Under the pieces are notes generated by a model. It was not told the DNA's origin, did not search any database, and saw only the letters and a list, made by a program, of their open reading frames with translations. The position numbers and the translations under genes are program-made. Shown here piece after piece: positions 45,240-55,081 of a DNA stretch of 64,000 bases. Where the stretch lies: positions 1 to 64,000 of the forward strand of contig CAJTPM010000019.1 of NCBI GenBank assembly GCA_910578085.1, read 5' to 3'. Source of the stretch: an uncultured Lachnospiraceae bacterium (lineage in GTDB: Bacteria > Bacillota > Clostridia > Lachnospirales > Lachnospiraceae). Within the stretch, counting starts at the first letter, position 1; each line of letters opens with the position of its first letter.

Positions 45240-45593
45240 ATGAGAAAACAGACAGAAAAACTCCAGTGCAACAGAGCGACAAAAATGATTCCGTCATTTA
45301 TTGCGGATGAACTGTCTTTCCGGGAGCTGGAGCAATTTATGGAACATATTGATGAATGTGAAAGCTGCAAGGAGGAACTATCCATACAGTTTCTGGTGGA
45401 GGTTGGTTTAAACAGCCTGGAAGCCGGAAATACTTTTGATTTACAGCAGGAACTGAATATTGCGCTGGAGGAGGCGGCAAAAAGAGTGCAGGTGTACCGT
45501 TTCTTCAGACACAGCGCGTTTGTTTTGGCCTGCGTCGGGATAGCGGCAGCCATACTCGGCGCGGCGCTGCTTCTTCTTTATTTTCTCGGATAA
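45240..45593 (+). CDS. Zinc-finger (zf-HC2-like) single-span membrane protein
   Basis: 117 residues from 45240. The N-terminal cytoplasmic part has the anti-sigma zinc-finger pattern H-x3-C-x2-C (HIDECESCKEEL) preceded by IPSFIADELSFREL. One membrane helix closes the protein (about 92-116). This layout is that of ZAS-type anti-sigma factors, but no sigma-factor gene is adjacent, so its partner is unknown. The longer frame from 45180 runs through repeat copy C and was not used. Confidence 0.75.
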   Translation: MRKQTEKLQCNRATKMIPSFIADELSFRELEQFMEHIDECESCKEELSIQFLVEVGLNSLEAGNTFDLQQELNIALEEAAKRVQVYRFFRHSAFVLACVGIAAAILGAALLLLYFLG

Positions 45594-45712
45594 GGAAATG
45601 CAGACTGCACAGGGGGCAGAGATAAATTTTTCGCAGGCGGTTTTGAGTCTGCGCAGTGCCTGAAAGGCAGGAAGAAAAGGCGGCAGGATGTAGAAAGGGC
45701 TTGGTTATTGAG

Positions 45713-48430
45713 ATGGCAGAAAAAATAGTATTGATAGACGGACACAGTATTTTGAACAGGGCTTTTTACGGACTTCCGGACTTGACTAACGCTGCAGGAC
45801 AGCATACGGGAGGGGTGTATGGCTTTCTGACGATCCTGTTTAAGGTATTGGAGGAGGAAAATGCGGACTATCTGGCGGTGGCCTTTGATGTACATGCTCC
45901 GACTTTCCGCCATGAGATGTATGCGGCGTATAAAGGGACCAGAAAACCCATGCCGGAAGAGTTAAGGGAGCAGGTTCCGTTACTCAAACAGGTGCTGCGG
46001 GCCATGGGGATTCTGACCATTGAAAAGCCGGGGCTGGAGGCCGACGACATTCTCGGGACCTTGGCGAAACAGGCGGAGAAGGACGGTATGGAGGTGGTAT
46101 TGATTTCCGGGGACAGGGATCTGTTACAGATTGCCGGCGATCATATCAAAATACGAATTCCCAAAACGAAGGGCGGCCGTACCGAGGTGGAAGACTATTA
46201 TGCGAAGGACGTGGAGGCCGCCTATCAGGTGACGCCCCTTCAGTTTATCGAGTTGAAGGCGTTGATGGGAGATTCGGCAGATAATATACCGGGTGTGCCG
46301 AAGGTAGGGGAAAAGACGGCTAAAGACCTGATGGTGACTTATGGTTCACTGGAAAATATATATGCCCATCTGGAGGAGATCTCCAAAAAGAGTATCAGAG
46401 AGTCCCTTGCGGCGAACAGAGATCTGGCGGATCTGAGTTTGAAGCTTGCCACGATCAATGTAAACGGCGAATTTCCGTTTTCCTATGAGGATGCGGCGAT
46501 CGGAGATTTTTATACGGATGAGGCTTATGAACTGTTCCGGAAGCTTTCCTTTAAAAATCTGCTGAACAGGTTTGACAGGGAGAAAGGAAAACAGGAGATC
46601 CGTTTTTCTGAGCTGCAGAAACAGAAAGAACTGGAGAAGCTTCTGACAAAGGCGGAGGAGAAAAAAGAGGCGGCACTGCTTTTTTATATGGGACAGAAGC
46701 GGGAACCCGAGGAGAATGAACAGCTCAGTTTCTTTTCCACACAGGAGGAGAATACGGAGGAACCGTTACTCTGCGCAGCTTTATCCGTGCCCGGCGCGGA
46801 TGCGGCATTTATCAGTTTCAGGGATGGGAAGGAAAAGAAACGGCAGGAAATCACATCGGCCTTTTTGTGGGAAAAAATGAAAATGCTCTGCGAGAAGGGC
46901 GTTTGTCTCACGGGATTTCAGATGAAGGATTATTATGTGCATCTGGGAGATGAAATGGAGACAGAGAAGCTTTTTGATGTGCTGATCGCGGCATATCTGT
47001 TGAATCCATTAAAGAGCGATTATCAGATAGAGGATATAGCAGGGGAGCATTTGGGAAAGAGTATCGCTTCCTACGGGCAGCTTTTCGGAAAAAAGAAACC
47101 GGCGGAAGCATTGCGGGAACAGAGAGAAGATTTTGTGCGGTATCTGTGTGGTCTGGCGAATATTTTATCGGAGAGCAGGCCGGTATTAGAGAAAAAACTG
47201 AGAGAGACGAATCAGTTTTCTCTGTTTGAAGAGATTGAGATGCCTTTATCCAAAGTGCTGTACCACATGGAAAAAGAAGGCGTTTTGGTGAAACCCCAGG
47301 AACTGAAAGAGTACGGCGACGCTTTGATAGACAGGATCAAAGAACTGGAAGGATCGATCTGGGAGAAAGCGGGTACGCAGTTTAATATCAATTCCCCGAA
47401 ACAGTTGGGAGAGGTGCTGTTCGGAGCGATGAAGCTGCCCGGCGGCAAAAAGACGAAGACAGGCTATTCCACGGCGGCGGATGTGTTGGAGAAGCTGGCG
47501 CCGGAACATCCGATCGTAGGCGAGATTTTAGAGTATCGGACACTGACAAAATTAAAGTCCACCTACGCGGATGGGCTGGCGGTTTATATCGGGGCGGATA
47601 AGCGGATCCACACCACCTTCAACCAGACCATCACCGCCACCGGGCGGCTCAGCTCCACGGAGCCGAATTTGCAGAATATTCCGATGCGGATGGAGTTGGG
47701 ACGGCGGATCCGCAAGGTCTTTGTACCGAAGGAGGGGTTCGTGCTGATGGACGCGGATTACTCCCAGATCGAGCTGCGGGTACTGGCGTCCATGTCTGGC
47801 GATGAGCAGCTGATCGATGCCTACAGGCAGGAGGCGGACATTCACAGGATCACGGCGGCGAAGGTATTCCATATCCCCCAGGAGGAGGTGACGCCCCTGC
47901 AGAGAAGGAATGCGAAGGCAGTGAATTTCGGCATCGTGTATGGAATCAGTTCCTTTGGGCTGAGTCAGGATCTTAGTATCTCGAAAAAGGAGGCGGCGGA
48001 GTATATCGAAAAATATTTTGAGACCTATCCGGGGATCAAGGTATTTTTGGATAACTGTGTGAGAGACGCAAAGGAAAAGGGCTGTTCTGTGACGCTGTTT
48101 GGCAGAAGGCGTCCCATACCGGAGCTTACTTCGGGGAATTTTATGCAGCGTTCCTTCGGGGAGCGCGTGGCCATGAATGCGCCGATCCAGGGAACAGCGG
48201 CGGATATCATTAAGATCGCCATGGTGCGGGTGGATGAAAGATTGCGGAAGGAGGGCTTTCGTTCGAGACTGATTTTACAGGTGCATGATGAACTGCTGGT
48301 GGAGACCGCGGTGGAGGAGGTCGAACAGGTGCGGGAGATTCTGAGTACGGAGATGAAGCAGGCGGCAAAGCTGGCGGTGGAGCTGGAGATCGATTTAAAT
48401 ACCGGGGATAACTGGTATGATGCGCACTGA
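45713..48430 (+). CDS. polA: DNA polymerase I
   Basis: 905 residues from 45713. The 5'-3' exonuclease domain (1-300) has VLIDGHSILNRAF, ADDILGTLA, SGDRDLLQ and MGDSADNIPG. The middle 3'-5' exonuclease domain (about 310-500) lacks the D-x-E motif and is probably inactive, as in many Gram-positive PolA. The polymerase domain has DADYSQIELRVLA, the O-helix RRNAKAVNFGIVYG and QVHDELLVE. It repairs DNA and replaces RNA primers. The ribosome binding site (AAGGG, 13 bases away) is weak. Confidence 0.96.
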   Translation: MAEKIVLIDGHSILNRAFYGLPDLTNAAGQHTGGVYGFLTILFKVLEEENADYLAVAFDVHAPTFRHEMYAAYKGTRKPMPEELREQVPLLKQVLRAMGILTIEKPGLEADDILGTLAKQAEKDGMEVVLISGDRDLLQIAGDHIKIRIPKTKGGRTEVEDYYAKDVEAAYQVTPLQFIELKALMGDSADNIPGVPKVGEKTAKDLMVTYGSLENIYAHLEEISKKSIRESLAANRDLADLSLKLATINVNGEFPFSYEDAAIGDFYTDEAYELFRKLSFKNLLNRFDREKGKQEIRFSELQKQKELEKLLTKAEEKKEAALLFYMGQKREPEENEQLSFFSTQEENTEEPLLCAALSVPGADAAFISFRDGKEKKRQEITSAFLWEKMKMLCEKGVCLTGFQMKDYYVHLGDEMETEKLFDVLIAAYLLNPLKSDYQIEDIAGEHLGKSIASYGQLFGKKKPAEALREQREDFVRYLCGLANILSESRPVLEKKLRETNQFSLFEEIEMPLSKVLYHMEKEGVLVKPQELKEYGDALIDRIKELEGSIWEKAGTQFNINSPKQLGEVLFGAMKLPGGKKTKTGYSTAADVLEKLAPEHPIVGEILEYRTLTKLKSTYADGLAVYIGADKRIHTTFNQTITATGRLSSTEPNLQNIPMRMELGRRIRKVFVPKEGFVLMDADYSQIELRVLASMSGDEQLIDAYRQEADIHRITAAKVFHIPQEEVTPLQRRNAKAVNFGIVYGISSFGLSQDLSISKKEAAEYIEKYFETYPGIKVFLDNCVRDAKEKGCSVTLFGRRRPIPELTSGNFMQRSFGERVAMNAPIQGTAADIIKIAMVRVDERLRKEGFRSRLILQVHDELLVETAVEEVEQVREILSTEMKQAAKLAVELEIDLNTGDNWYDAH

Positions 48431-48480
48431 CGGAAGGGATTGTCTGGCAGAGTTGAAAAGGCGAAGGGATGGTGTATATT

Positions 48481-48858
48481 ATGTGGTTCTGGTGGTTTAT
48501 GTTTGTATGCGATCTGTTGGTGCCGATAGCGTTTTTGATCTGTGGATGGATTATGCGGAAGCAGACGCCTGAGAAGATTAACAGACTGGTGGGGTATCGC
48601 TCCAGGCGTTCCATGAAAAATGTGGAGACGTGGAAATTTGCGAATGAGTATTGCGGCAGGTTGTGGTGGAGGATCGGCTGGGTAATGTTTCTGTTTTCCG
48701 GACTGGTGCAGATTCCGTTTATGCATTCTTCGGAGGATACCATTGGAATCATGGGGGGAATTCTCTGCACAGTACAAACTGTTTTGCTGATTGGTTCGGT
48801 GATTCCCACAGAAATTGCCCTGAAGAAAACATTTTTTGAAAATGAGAGAAGGCTGTGA
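48481..48858 (+). CDS. SdpI-family membrane protein
   Basis: 125 residues from 48481; the in-frame ATG at 48469 touches its AAGGG and looks worse placed. Three membrane helices and the SdpI/YhfL text LVGYRSRRSMKNVETWKFANEYCG. SdpI is the immunity protein to the SdpC killing toxin in Bacillus and also sequesters a repressor; many relatives have unknown roles. No SdpC-like toxin is adjacent. It lies about 50 bases after polA. Confidence 0.75.
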   Translation: MWFWWFMFVCDLLVPIAFLICGWIMRKQTPEKINRLVGYRSRRSMKNVETWKFANEYCGRLWWRIGWVMFLFSGLVQIPFMHSSEDTIGIMGGILCTVQTVLLIGSVIPTEIALKKTFFENERRL

Positions 48859-48965
48859 CAGAAAAAGTCAGCATTCTTTTCCGCGGGAAAATGGTGATGG
48901 AATTCCGTGGGAAGAGGAAACAGGAAACAAAAATAATTTATCCGGAGAAATGCAGAGGAAGGTCA

Positions 48966-49433
48966 ATGAGACGAAACGACAGAGAAATCAGGGATTTTAC
49001 TGAAATAGTTGAAGTGATAAAAAAGTGCGACGTATGTCGGATCGCGTTGCATGATGCGGGTTATCCTTATATGATTCCGTTAAATTTCGGCATGAAAACC
49101 GAGGGGGAACAGATCACCCTTTACTTTCATGGGGCAGGAGAGGGAAAGAAGCTTGAACTGATCAGGCAGGATAACAGAGCTTCCTTTGAGATGGACTGTT
49201 CCCATGAACTGATCGTGGACAAAGAGGGGTGTCGGTGTACGATGGGATATGAAAGCGTCGTGGGAAGAGGCAGAATGGAGATCGTCGAGGGGGAGGAGAA
49301 ACAGGAAGCGCTGCGCGCCCTGATGAGGCAGTACCATGAGGGGGAGTTTCCGTTTCGGCAGGAAGTGGCTGAGCGGACTACTGTGATGAAGCTTACGGTG
49401 GAAGAGGTGACCGGGAAGAGGCATCGGAAGTAG
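48966..49433 (+). CDS. Pyridoxamine 5'-phosphate oxidase-like flavoprotein (NimA type)
   Basis: 155 residues from 48966 with GAGGAAGG upstream; the frame from 48855 adds 37 residues without a site. The text REIRDFTEIVEVIKKCDVCRIAL, YPYMIPLNFG, HGAGEGKKLELI and MGYESVVGRGRM follows the split-barrel FMN proteins of the nitroimidazole-reductase (Nim) group. The substrate is unknown; these proteins often bind FMN or heme. It lies between the SdpI-like gene and ybaK. Confidence 0.82.
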   Translation: MRRNDREIRDFTEIVEVIKKCDVCRIALHDAGYPYMIPLNFGMKTEGEQITLYFHGAGEGKKLELIRQDNRASFEMDCSHELIVDKEGCRCTMGYESVVGRGRMEIVEGEEKQEALRALMRQYHEGEFPFRQEVAERTTVMKLTVEEVTGKRHRK

Positions 49434-49561
49434 ATAAATATATGCCGAAATGAGGATTTCTGATAATCAGAAACAGGGGATATGATTAAGATGATCATAA
49501 AATACTTTGAGGAGTATGGAAAAGCAAAAACAGGTAATATAGCGGACAATATAGGAGCAGA

Positions 49562-50059
49562 ATGAAAAAATCAGAAATAAAAACTAATGCGATCCGATTA
49601 TTGGAACAGAAAAAGATTCCGTTTTCAATCCATCATTACGTGGATTCCGGAGCGGTGAGCGGCATGGAAGTTGCCGAAGTTCTGGGGGAAAATCCGGAGG
49701 CGGTCTTTAAGACCTTGGTGACAGTCGGAAAATCGGGGGAGCACTATGTCTTTGTAGTGCCGGTGAATAAGGAGTTGAACTTAAAGAAAGCGGCGAACGT
49801 GGCGGGAGAGAAGAGTGTCAGTATGATAAAATCAAAGGAGTTGCTGCCGCTCACCGGCTATATTCATGGAGGCTGTTCTCCTATCGGGATGAAGAAGTTT
49901 TTTAAGACGTTTATTGACCGCAGTGCCGAGAAGCAGCAGACTATTATGGTGAGCGGCGGGAAGATCGGGTATCAGATCGAGATTGCGCCGGAAGAACTGG
50001 CGAAAGTGATTCGGTTTACCCTGGAAGATATCTCGGAGGCAGTGAACGGGGAAATATAG
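49562..50059 (+). CDS. ybaK: Cys-tRNA(Pro)/Cys-tRNA(Cys) deacylase YbaK
   Basis: 165 residues. A trans-editing hydrolase that removes Cys from mischarged tRNA(Pro). Family marks: KTNAIRLLEQKKIPF, VFKTLVTVG with the key Lys, VPVNKELNLKKAA, and GCSPIGMKK. AGGAGCAG precedes the start. It stands alone between a flavoprotein gene and coaE. Confidence 0.93.
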   Translation: MKKSEIKTNAIRLLEQKKIPFSIHHYVDSGAVSGMEVAEVLGENPEAVFKTLVTVGKSGEHYVFVVPVNKELNLKKAANVAGEKSVSMIKSKELLPLTGYIHGGCSPIGMKKFFKTFIDRSAEKQQTIMVSGGKIGYQIEIAPEELAKVIRFTLEDISEAVNGEI

Positions 50060-50218
50060 AGATAAGACGAAACAATGTTCCTTTGGGCAAATACGGGAGA
50101 ATCGCAGCAAGACGAAAGAAAAGGCCATTTTATATTTTGCAGGTATCTGTGAAAAACTGCGGGAGAACAGGAGAATAAAAAGAAATATTTACTTTTATAG
50201 AGGAAAGAGGAAATAGCG

Positions 50219-50824
50219 ATGAAAACAATCGGTATTACCGGCGGCGTGGGCAGCGGAAAATCGGAATTGTTGTCTTACATAAAAGAGAAGTATTCCTGTG
50301 AGATCCTTCTGGCGGATGATTTGGCGAAAGAACTGCAGGAGCCGGGGGGCGTGTGCTATGCGCCTTTGATAAAACTGCTGGGAGAGGATATTTTAGACGG
50401 GGACGGAAGCATTATCAAAACGGCGATGGCGGACAAAATTTTCGGAGATGCCGCGCTTTTGGAGAAGGTAAACGGACTGATTCATCCGGCTGTGACGGCG
50501 GAAATTTTGCGCCGGATAGAGGAGGCGAAAAAAAACAGGGAAATTGTTCTGTTTTTTGTGGAAGCGGCATTGCTAATTGAGAATGGATTCGATAAAATAT
50601 GTGATGAGATGTGGTATATTTATGCGGATGAGAGGGTGCGGCGGGAGCGTCTTGCGCATTCCAGGGGGTACAGTGCGGAAAAAATAACGGCGATCATGGC
50701 AAAGCAGCTTGCGGAGGAAGAGTTTCGGAAAAACTGTCAGGTGGTGATCAACAACAGCGGCTCCCTCTCAGAGAGTATCAGGCAGATCGATCAAGTATTG
50801 GAGGCTTATCAGTGGCAAAGGTAA
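50219..50824 (+). CDS. coaE: Dephospho-CoA kinase
   Basis: 201 residues. Last enzyme of coenzyme A synthesis, phosphorylating dephospho-CoA with ATP. P-loop GGVGSGKSE, substrate text ILLADDLAKELQ and VNGLIHPAV, lid residues VRRERLAHSRGYS. A GAGGAAAGAGGAAA leader gives a strong site. Its end overlaps the start of the FtsA-like gene by 13 bases, so the two are translationally coupled. Confidence 0.94.
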   Translation: MKTIGITGGVGSGKSELLSYIKEKYSCEILLADDLAKELQEPGGVCYAPLIKLLGEDILDGDGSIIKTAMADKIFGDAALLEKVNGLIHPAVTAEILRRIEEAKKNREIVLFFVEAALLIENGFDKICDEMWYIYADERVRRERLAHSRGYSAEKITAIMAKQLAEEEFRKNCQVVINNSGSLSESIRQIDQVLEAYQWQR

Positions 50825-52974
50825 AAAAGATATCGGGAAAAACAGTCTTCGGGCTGGACATAGGAACCAGAAGCATCGTGGGTACGGTGGGGTATAAAAA
50901 GGGCGACGAGTTTTACTGTCTTGCGCAGCGGATCAAGGAACATGAGACCAGATCCATGCTGGACGGACAGATCCATGATATCGGGCTGGTGAGTGAGACC
51001 ATCACGGAAGTGAAGGAAGAACTGGAAAAAGAAACGGGGATGGAGCTGACGGAAGTCTGTATTGCGGCAGCAGGACGTGTGCTTCGGACAGTGACGGTAA
51101 AAAGCGAACTGGAATTTCAGGAGAGCAGGGAAGTCACAGTGGAAGATATCTATAATCTGCGCTCCATGGCCATCGAGAAAGCCTATGAAGAGTTTACCTC
51201 GGAGGAGGATGCCGCCATGTCCTTCTACTGTGTGGGAAATTCTGTGATCCGCTATTATATGAATAAATACCCGATCGGCAACCCGGAAGGGCATAAAGCA
51301 GGAGATATCGGCGCGGATCTGATCGCCACTTTTTTGCCCGAGGATGTGATCGACGGGTTGTATAAGGCGGTGGAGCTTGCGGGACTGCGGGTGGCAAGCC
51401 TGACGTTAGAGCCGATTGCCGCGATCCAGGTTGCGATCCCGAAAAATTACAGGATGTTAAATCTGGCGTTAGTGGATGTGGGAGCGGGAACCTCTGACAT
51501 CTGTATTACGGAGGACGGCAGTATTACTGCTTACGGCATGATCCCCCTTGCAGGGGATTCCCTGACGGAAATTATCGCGAAGGAGTGTCTGGTGGATTTC
51601 GCCGGGGCGGAGGCCATCAAGAGAGGACTTGGAGAAGGCGAAGAGGTTACGTATCAGGACATTATCGGACTGCCGCAGACGATAAAAAGTGCGGATTTAT
51701 TGAAAGTGTTGGAACCGGCGATTGACAGGCTGGCGGGAGAAGCCGCAGAAAAGATACTGGAACTGAACGGAGGTAAGCCGGTCAGTGCGGTTTTTGTGGT
51801 AGGCGGCGGCGGGAAGATTCCCGGTTATACGGATAAGCTGGCGGAGAAGATCGGCATTCAGAGCCAGCGCTCTGTGCTGCGCGGCGAGGAAGTGATGGGA
51901 AATATTATCTTCTCCGAGGAGGTGAAGAAGGATTCCACACTGGTGACGCCTCTCGGCATCTGTCTGAATTATTATGAACAGAATAATAACTTTATCATTG
52001 TTACCTTTAATGAGAAACGGATCAAACTGTACGATAACGATAAGCTTTCCGTGGTAGACGCGGCGATGCAGGCGGATTTTTCCAATGAACTGCTGTTTCC
52101 GCGCAGAGGAAAGGAGCTGCGTTTTACGGTCAACAGGAAGGCAAGGAGTGTAAAAGGGCAGCTCGGTGAGGCGGCCGTCATTAAGATCGGCGGCAGGGAG
52201 GCCAATATCTACGCGCCGATTCATGAAAACGATGTGATCCGGGTGAAGGAATCCACAGAGGGGGCGCCGGGCAGTATGATGATCAGCTCCCTGCCGGAAT
52301 TTCGGGATATTATCTCCGTACAGGTGCAGGAGAAACGGATCAATGTGACGAAGTATGCCCGGGTAAACGGCGTATATCAGCTTCCTTCCTATAAAATCCA
52401 GCCGGGGGACGATATCGAGGTGTTGGATTACTGTACGGTGGCTCAGCTTCTGGAATTTATGGATATATTACTGCCGGAAGACAAAGTAATTTTAGTCAAT
52501 CATAAACTGGCGGATCGGGAGACGAAGGTTTATGAGAATTATCTGGTGAGTTTTGTGGACAGATCCGAGCTTGAGGCGGCGGAGGCCGAAAAGCTGCGGG
52601 CGAGAGAGGAAGAGAAGCGCCGGAGTATGTATGAGACAGCAGGCGTCCCGACAGAAGAAGACGAGGAGGATGCGGACTGGGAAGAGGCCGGGGACGATGA
52701 GGAGACAGCCGCAGAACAGGAAGCGGAGAAAGAAACAGTAAAGGAAGTGATCTCCAATCCAATAACTGTGATGGTCAATGGATATCCGGTAGTGTTGACC
52801 GGGAAGATGGAGTATGTCTTTGTAGATATCTTTAATTTTATTGAGTTTGATCTGTCCAGCCCGAAGGGAGCCCTTGTGACAACGATCAACGGAGAGCAGG
52901 CGCAGCATCTGCAGGTGTTAAAAGAAGGCGATGTGCTGGAGATCCGCTGGGAAAATCAGGGATCGGCACTGTGA
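50812..52974 (+). CDS. Long FtsA/PilM-like actin-fold protein with C-terminal extension
   Basis: 720 residues starting at GTG inside coaE. Residues 1-390 are an FtsA/PilM-like actin fold: phosphate loops VFGLDIGTRSIVGTV and LVDVGAGTSDI, and VVGGGGKIPG. Typical FtsA has about 420 residues. Here a beta-rich region (400-580), an acidic charged linker (585-645) and a compact beta-grasp-like end domain (646-720, ITVMVNGYPVVLTG to VLEIRW) follow. The amphipathic membrane anchor of FtsA is not visible at the end. It may be a cytoskeletal or envelope-assembly ATPase rather than the division FtsA. Confidence 0.75.
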   Translation: MAKVKKISGKTVFGLDIGTRSIVGTVGYKKGDEFYCLAQRIKEHETRSMLDGQIHDIGLVSETITEVKEELEKETGMELTEVCIAAAGRVLRTVTVKSELEFQESREVTVEDIYNLRSMAIEKAYEEFTSEEDAAMSFYCVGNSVIRYYMNKYPIGNPEGHKAGDIGADLIATFLPEDVIDGLYKAVELAGLRVASLTLEPIAAIQVAIPKNYRMLNLALVDVGAGTSDICITEDGSITAYGMIPLAGDSLTEIIAKECLVDFAGAEAIKRGLGEGEEVTYQDIIGLPQTIKSADLLKVLEPAIDRLAGEAAEKILELNGGKPVSAVFVVGGGGKIPGYTDKLAEKIGIQSQRSVLRGEEVMGNIIFSEEVKKDSTLVTPLGICLNYYEQNNNFIIVTFNEKRIKLYDNDKLSVVDAAMQADFSNELLFPRRGKELRFTVNRKARSVKGQLGEAAVIKIGGREANIYAPIHENDVIRVKESTEGAPGSMMISSLPEFRDIISVQVQEKRINVTKYARVNGVYQLPSYKIQPGDDIEVLDYCTVAQLLEFMDILLPEDKVILVNHKLADRETKVYENYLVSFVDRSELEAAEAEKLRAREEEKRRSMYETAGVPTEEDEEDADWEEAGDDEETAAEQEAEKETVKEVISNPITVMVNGYPVVLTGKMEYVFVDIFNFIEFDLSSPKGALVTTINGEQAQHLQVLKEGDVLEIRWENQGSAL

Positions 52975-53148
52975 GCCTGCGGCAGGACAGTGATGGATGA
53001 GAGAGATATCTTTGGGCTGCGATTGTGGAAACAGAGCGGAGATAAGAGGGATATCTGAAGATTGTCAGCTGCAGGAACAAGGCAGAAAAAAGAGATATCG
53101 CGGTTTTCCGGAAACAGAATGAAAAAACAGGAAGCTTGAGGAATACGA

Positions 53149-53946
53149 ATGAGAATGTGCAGTATTGCCAGCGGGAGCAGCGGCAATTGTATTTATGTGG
53201 GATCAGATACCACACATCTGCTGATCGATACCGGCATCAGCGGGAAGAGAACAGAGAAAGGCTTAAGGGAGTTAGAGCTGTCCATGCAGGACATTGACGG
53301 GATCTTTATCACCCACGAACATGCGGATCATATCCAGGGGTTGGGTGTACTTTCCAGAAAATACCAGGTTCCGATCTATTGTACGGAGGGGACAAAAAGG
53401 GGGATTCTGGCGGATCACCGTATAGGCGATGTGGATGAGGCGTTATTTCAGACAGTGAGACCGGATCAGAAATACATCGTGAAAGATATGACTGTGACAC
53501 CGATCCGGATCAGTCATGATGCGGCGCAGCCGGTGGGCTATAAGATCAGTTACGGAAAACAGAAAGGCGCCGTGGTGACAGACCTCGGCGTTTACAATGA
53601 TTATATCGTGGAACATTTAAAGGGGATGGATATCCTGTTTCTGGAGGCAAATCATGATGTGAACATGCTGCAGGTAGGGCCTTATCCTTATCCTCTCAAG
53701 CAGAGAATACTGGGGGAGAGAGGGCATCTCTCCAACGAGGCGTCCGGGAAACTGTTATGCAGGATACTGCATGATAATCTGAAAGCAATCGTGCTCTCCC
53801 ATCTGAGCAAGGAAAACAATCTGCCGGAACTCGCCTATGAGACCGTGCGGGCTGAGGTTACGATGTCGGAACTGCCATACAAGGGCGGGGATTTTCCGTT
53901 ATATGTGGCGAAGCGCAGTGAGGTGTCGGAAGTGATCTGTATTTAG
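53149..53946 (+). CDS. MBL-fold hydrolase, YycJ/WalJ type
   Basis: 265 residues with the metallo-beta-lactamase metal motif THEHADHIQGL, opening MRMCSIASGSSGNCIYVG, and later SHDAAQPVGY and LSHLSKENN, which are typical of YycJ/WalJ. In Bacillus this gene sits next to walKR and affects DNA repair and cell-wall homeostasis; the true substrate is unsettled, with 5'-exonuclease activity reported for relatives. Here it follows the FtsA-like gene after 174 bases, with no two-component genes near. Confidence 0.9.
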   Translation: MRMCSIASGSSGNCIYVGSDTTHLLIDTGISGKRTEKGLRELELSMQDIDGIFITHEHADHIQGLGVLSRKYQVPIYCTEGTKRGILADHRIGDVDEALFQTVRPDQKYIVKDMTVTPIRISHDAAQPVGYKISYGKQKGAVVTDLGVYNDYIVEHLKGMDILFLEANHDVNMLQVGPYPYPLKQRILGERGHLSNEASGKLLCRILHDNLKAIVLSHLSKENNLPELAYETVRAEVTMSELPYKGGDFPLYVAKRSEVSEVICI

Positions 53947-54086
53947 AATAGTTCTCTCTTTTGGGGATTGAACGGCTGCATTTCAAGCAGCGATATGAGC
54001 AGAAAGCAGTGTGTTTATTTGAATAATTTATTCATGACGCATCTCTGGAAGATATCGGAAAAGCGCGTGGAAGGAGAAAAAACGGT

Positions 54087-55001
54087 ATGATGGAATTTCC
54101 TCTCAATACTAATATGCTGGAATATCGGGACGATGCCTACCTCTGCAACGGAACAAAACGAGTAGAAGCACCGCTGAATTTGGAGACACTTGAGGAGGCT
54201 GTCAGGCAATGCCCGAAACTTCAGCAGGTCTATTTGGATGATGCCCCGTTTGGGGATGAATGCTTTTCCATTCTGGCACGGATTCCCAGGTTGAATACAT
54301 TGGCTCTGCTGCGAGGCAGACAGATTGCCGGACATGGGTTGGAACTGTTAAAAGACCTCCCGCTTAAAAATTTGTTTTTGCAGCGAACCGCTCTGGATGA
54401 AGAGGGACTGGCCCAGGCTGCGCAGATTGGAAGGCTGGAGAATATCTACATAGCAGCCTGTCATCATGTTACCCCCGAGGGACTGCTGGCAATTTCCTGG
54501 AGGGATAAGTTGAGAGTCAGCGATACCGACAGGCATGATGAAGAAGGGCTGGCGGGGCTGTTTACAGAGGTGGAACGCAAGGCTTATGAGGATGCCCGTA
54601 CCTACAAAATCATGAAGAACAGAATCTCGCTGGACAGCCCGGAATTGCGGGATTCTGTCCATGCGCTACAGGAATTCTTTGACAATATGAACCGTTGGGA
54701 GCGGATGGCAGAACAAAAAGGCTGCGGCAATCAGGCGGATATTGATGCGCTGTTTGCCAGACAAGTGAGTTGGTCTCCCCGTCCTGGTTGGCGTCCTGTC
54801 CATCTTTTCTGGCAAAACGGCGGAACTTATACGGATTATCATTTGATTGTCGGTGAGCGGGTTACGAAAAGAAAATTCTGGCTTTATGCAGAAGATGGAA
54901 TTTTCTATTATCGTTATTTAATGCGTCTGGTTGACGGCAAATGGATGGTTGATAATGCCCAGGAGTGCCGGGAGGGGCGATGGTCATTCTGCGGGCTGTA
55001 G
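54087..55001 (+). CDS. Hypothetical protein with leucine-rich-repeat-like N-terminus
   Basis: 304 residues, no signal peptide. Residues about 30-150 show four or five repeats of a short-strand pattern (LEEAVRQCPKLQQVYLDD, RIPRLNTLALLRG, LKDLPLKNLFLQR, QIGRLENIYIAA), a leucine-rich-repeat fold. The C-terminal half (about 190-304) is aromatic-rich (WSPRPGWRPVHLFWQNG, FWLYAEDGIFYYRYLMRL) and ends in a trailing WSFCGL. I know no family for it. It lies before a membrane protein and a TfoX-C gene. Confidence 0.65.
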   Translation: MMEFPLNTNMLEYRDDAYLCNGTKRVEAPLNLETLEEAVRQCPKLQQVYLDDAPFGDECFSILARIPRLNTLALLRGRQIAGHGLELLKDLPLKNLFLQRTALDEEGLAQAAQIGRLENIYIAACHHVTPEGLLAISWRDKLRVSDTDRHDEEGLAGLFTEVERKAYEDARTYKIMKNRISLDSPELRDSVHALQEFFDNMNRWERMAEQKGCGNQADIDALFARQVSWSPRPGWRPVHLFWQNGGTYTDYHLIVGERVTKRKFWLYAEDGIFYYRYLMRLVDGKWMVDNAQECREGRWSFCGL

Positions 55002-55081
55002 CCCGGACTGGCAGGACGTGAATGATTGCTGCTGACTTTGGTAAACAATAGCTCCTTCCGGAAGAAAGCAAAAGGCGATAG

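Noticed and set aside
46640..47210. Loss of 3'-5' exonuclease residues in PolA as a novelty
   Set aside because: Degenerate proofreading domains are usual in PolA of many Gram-positive bacteria.
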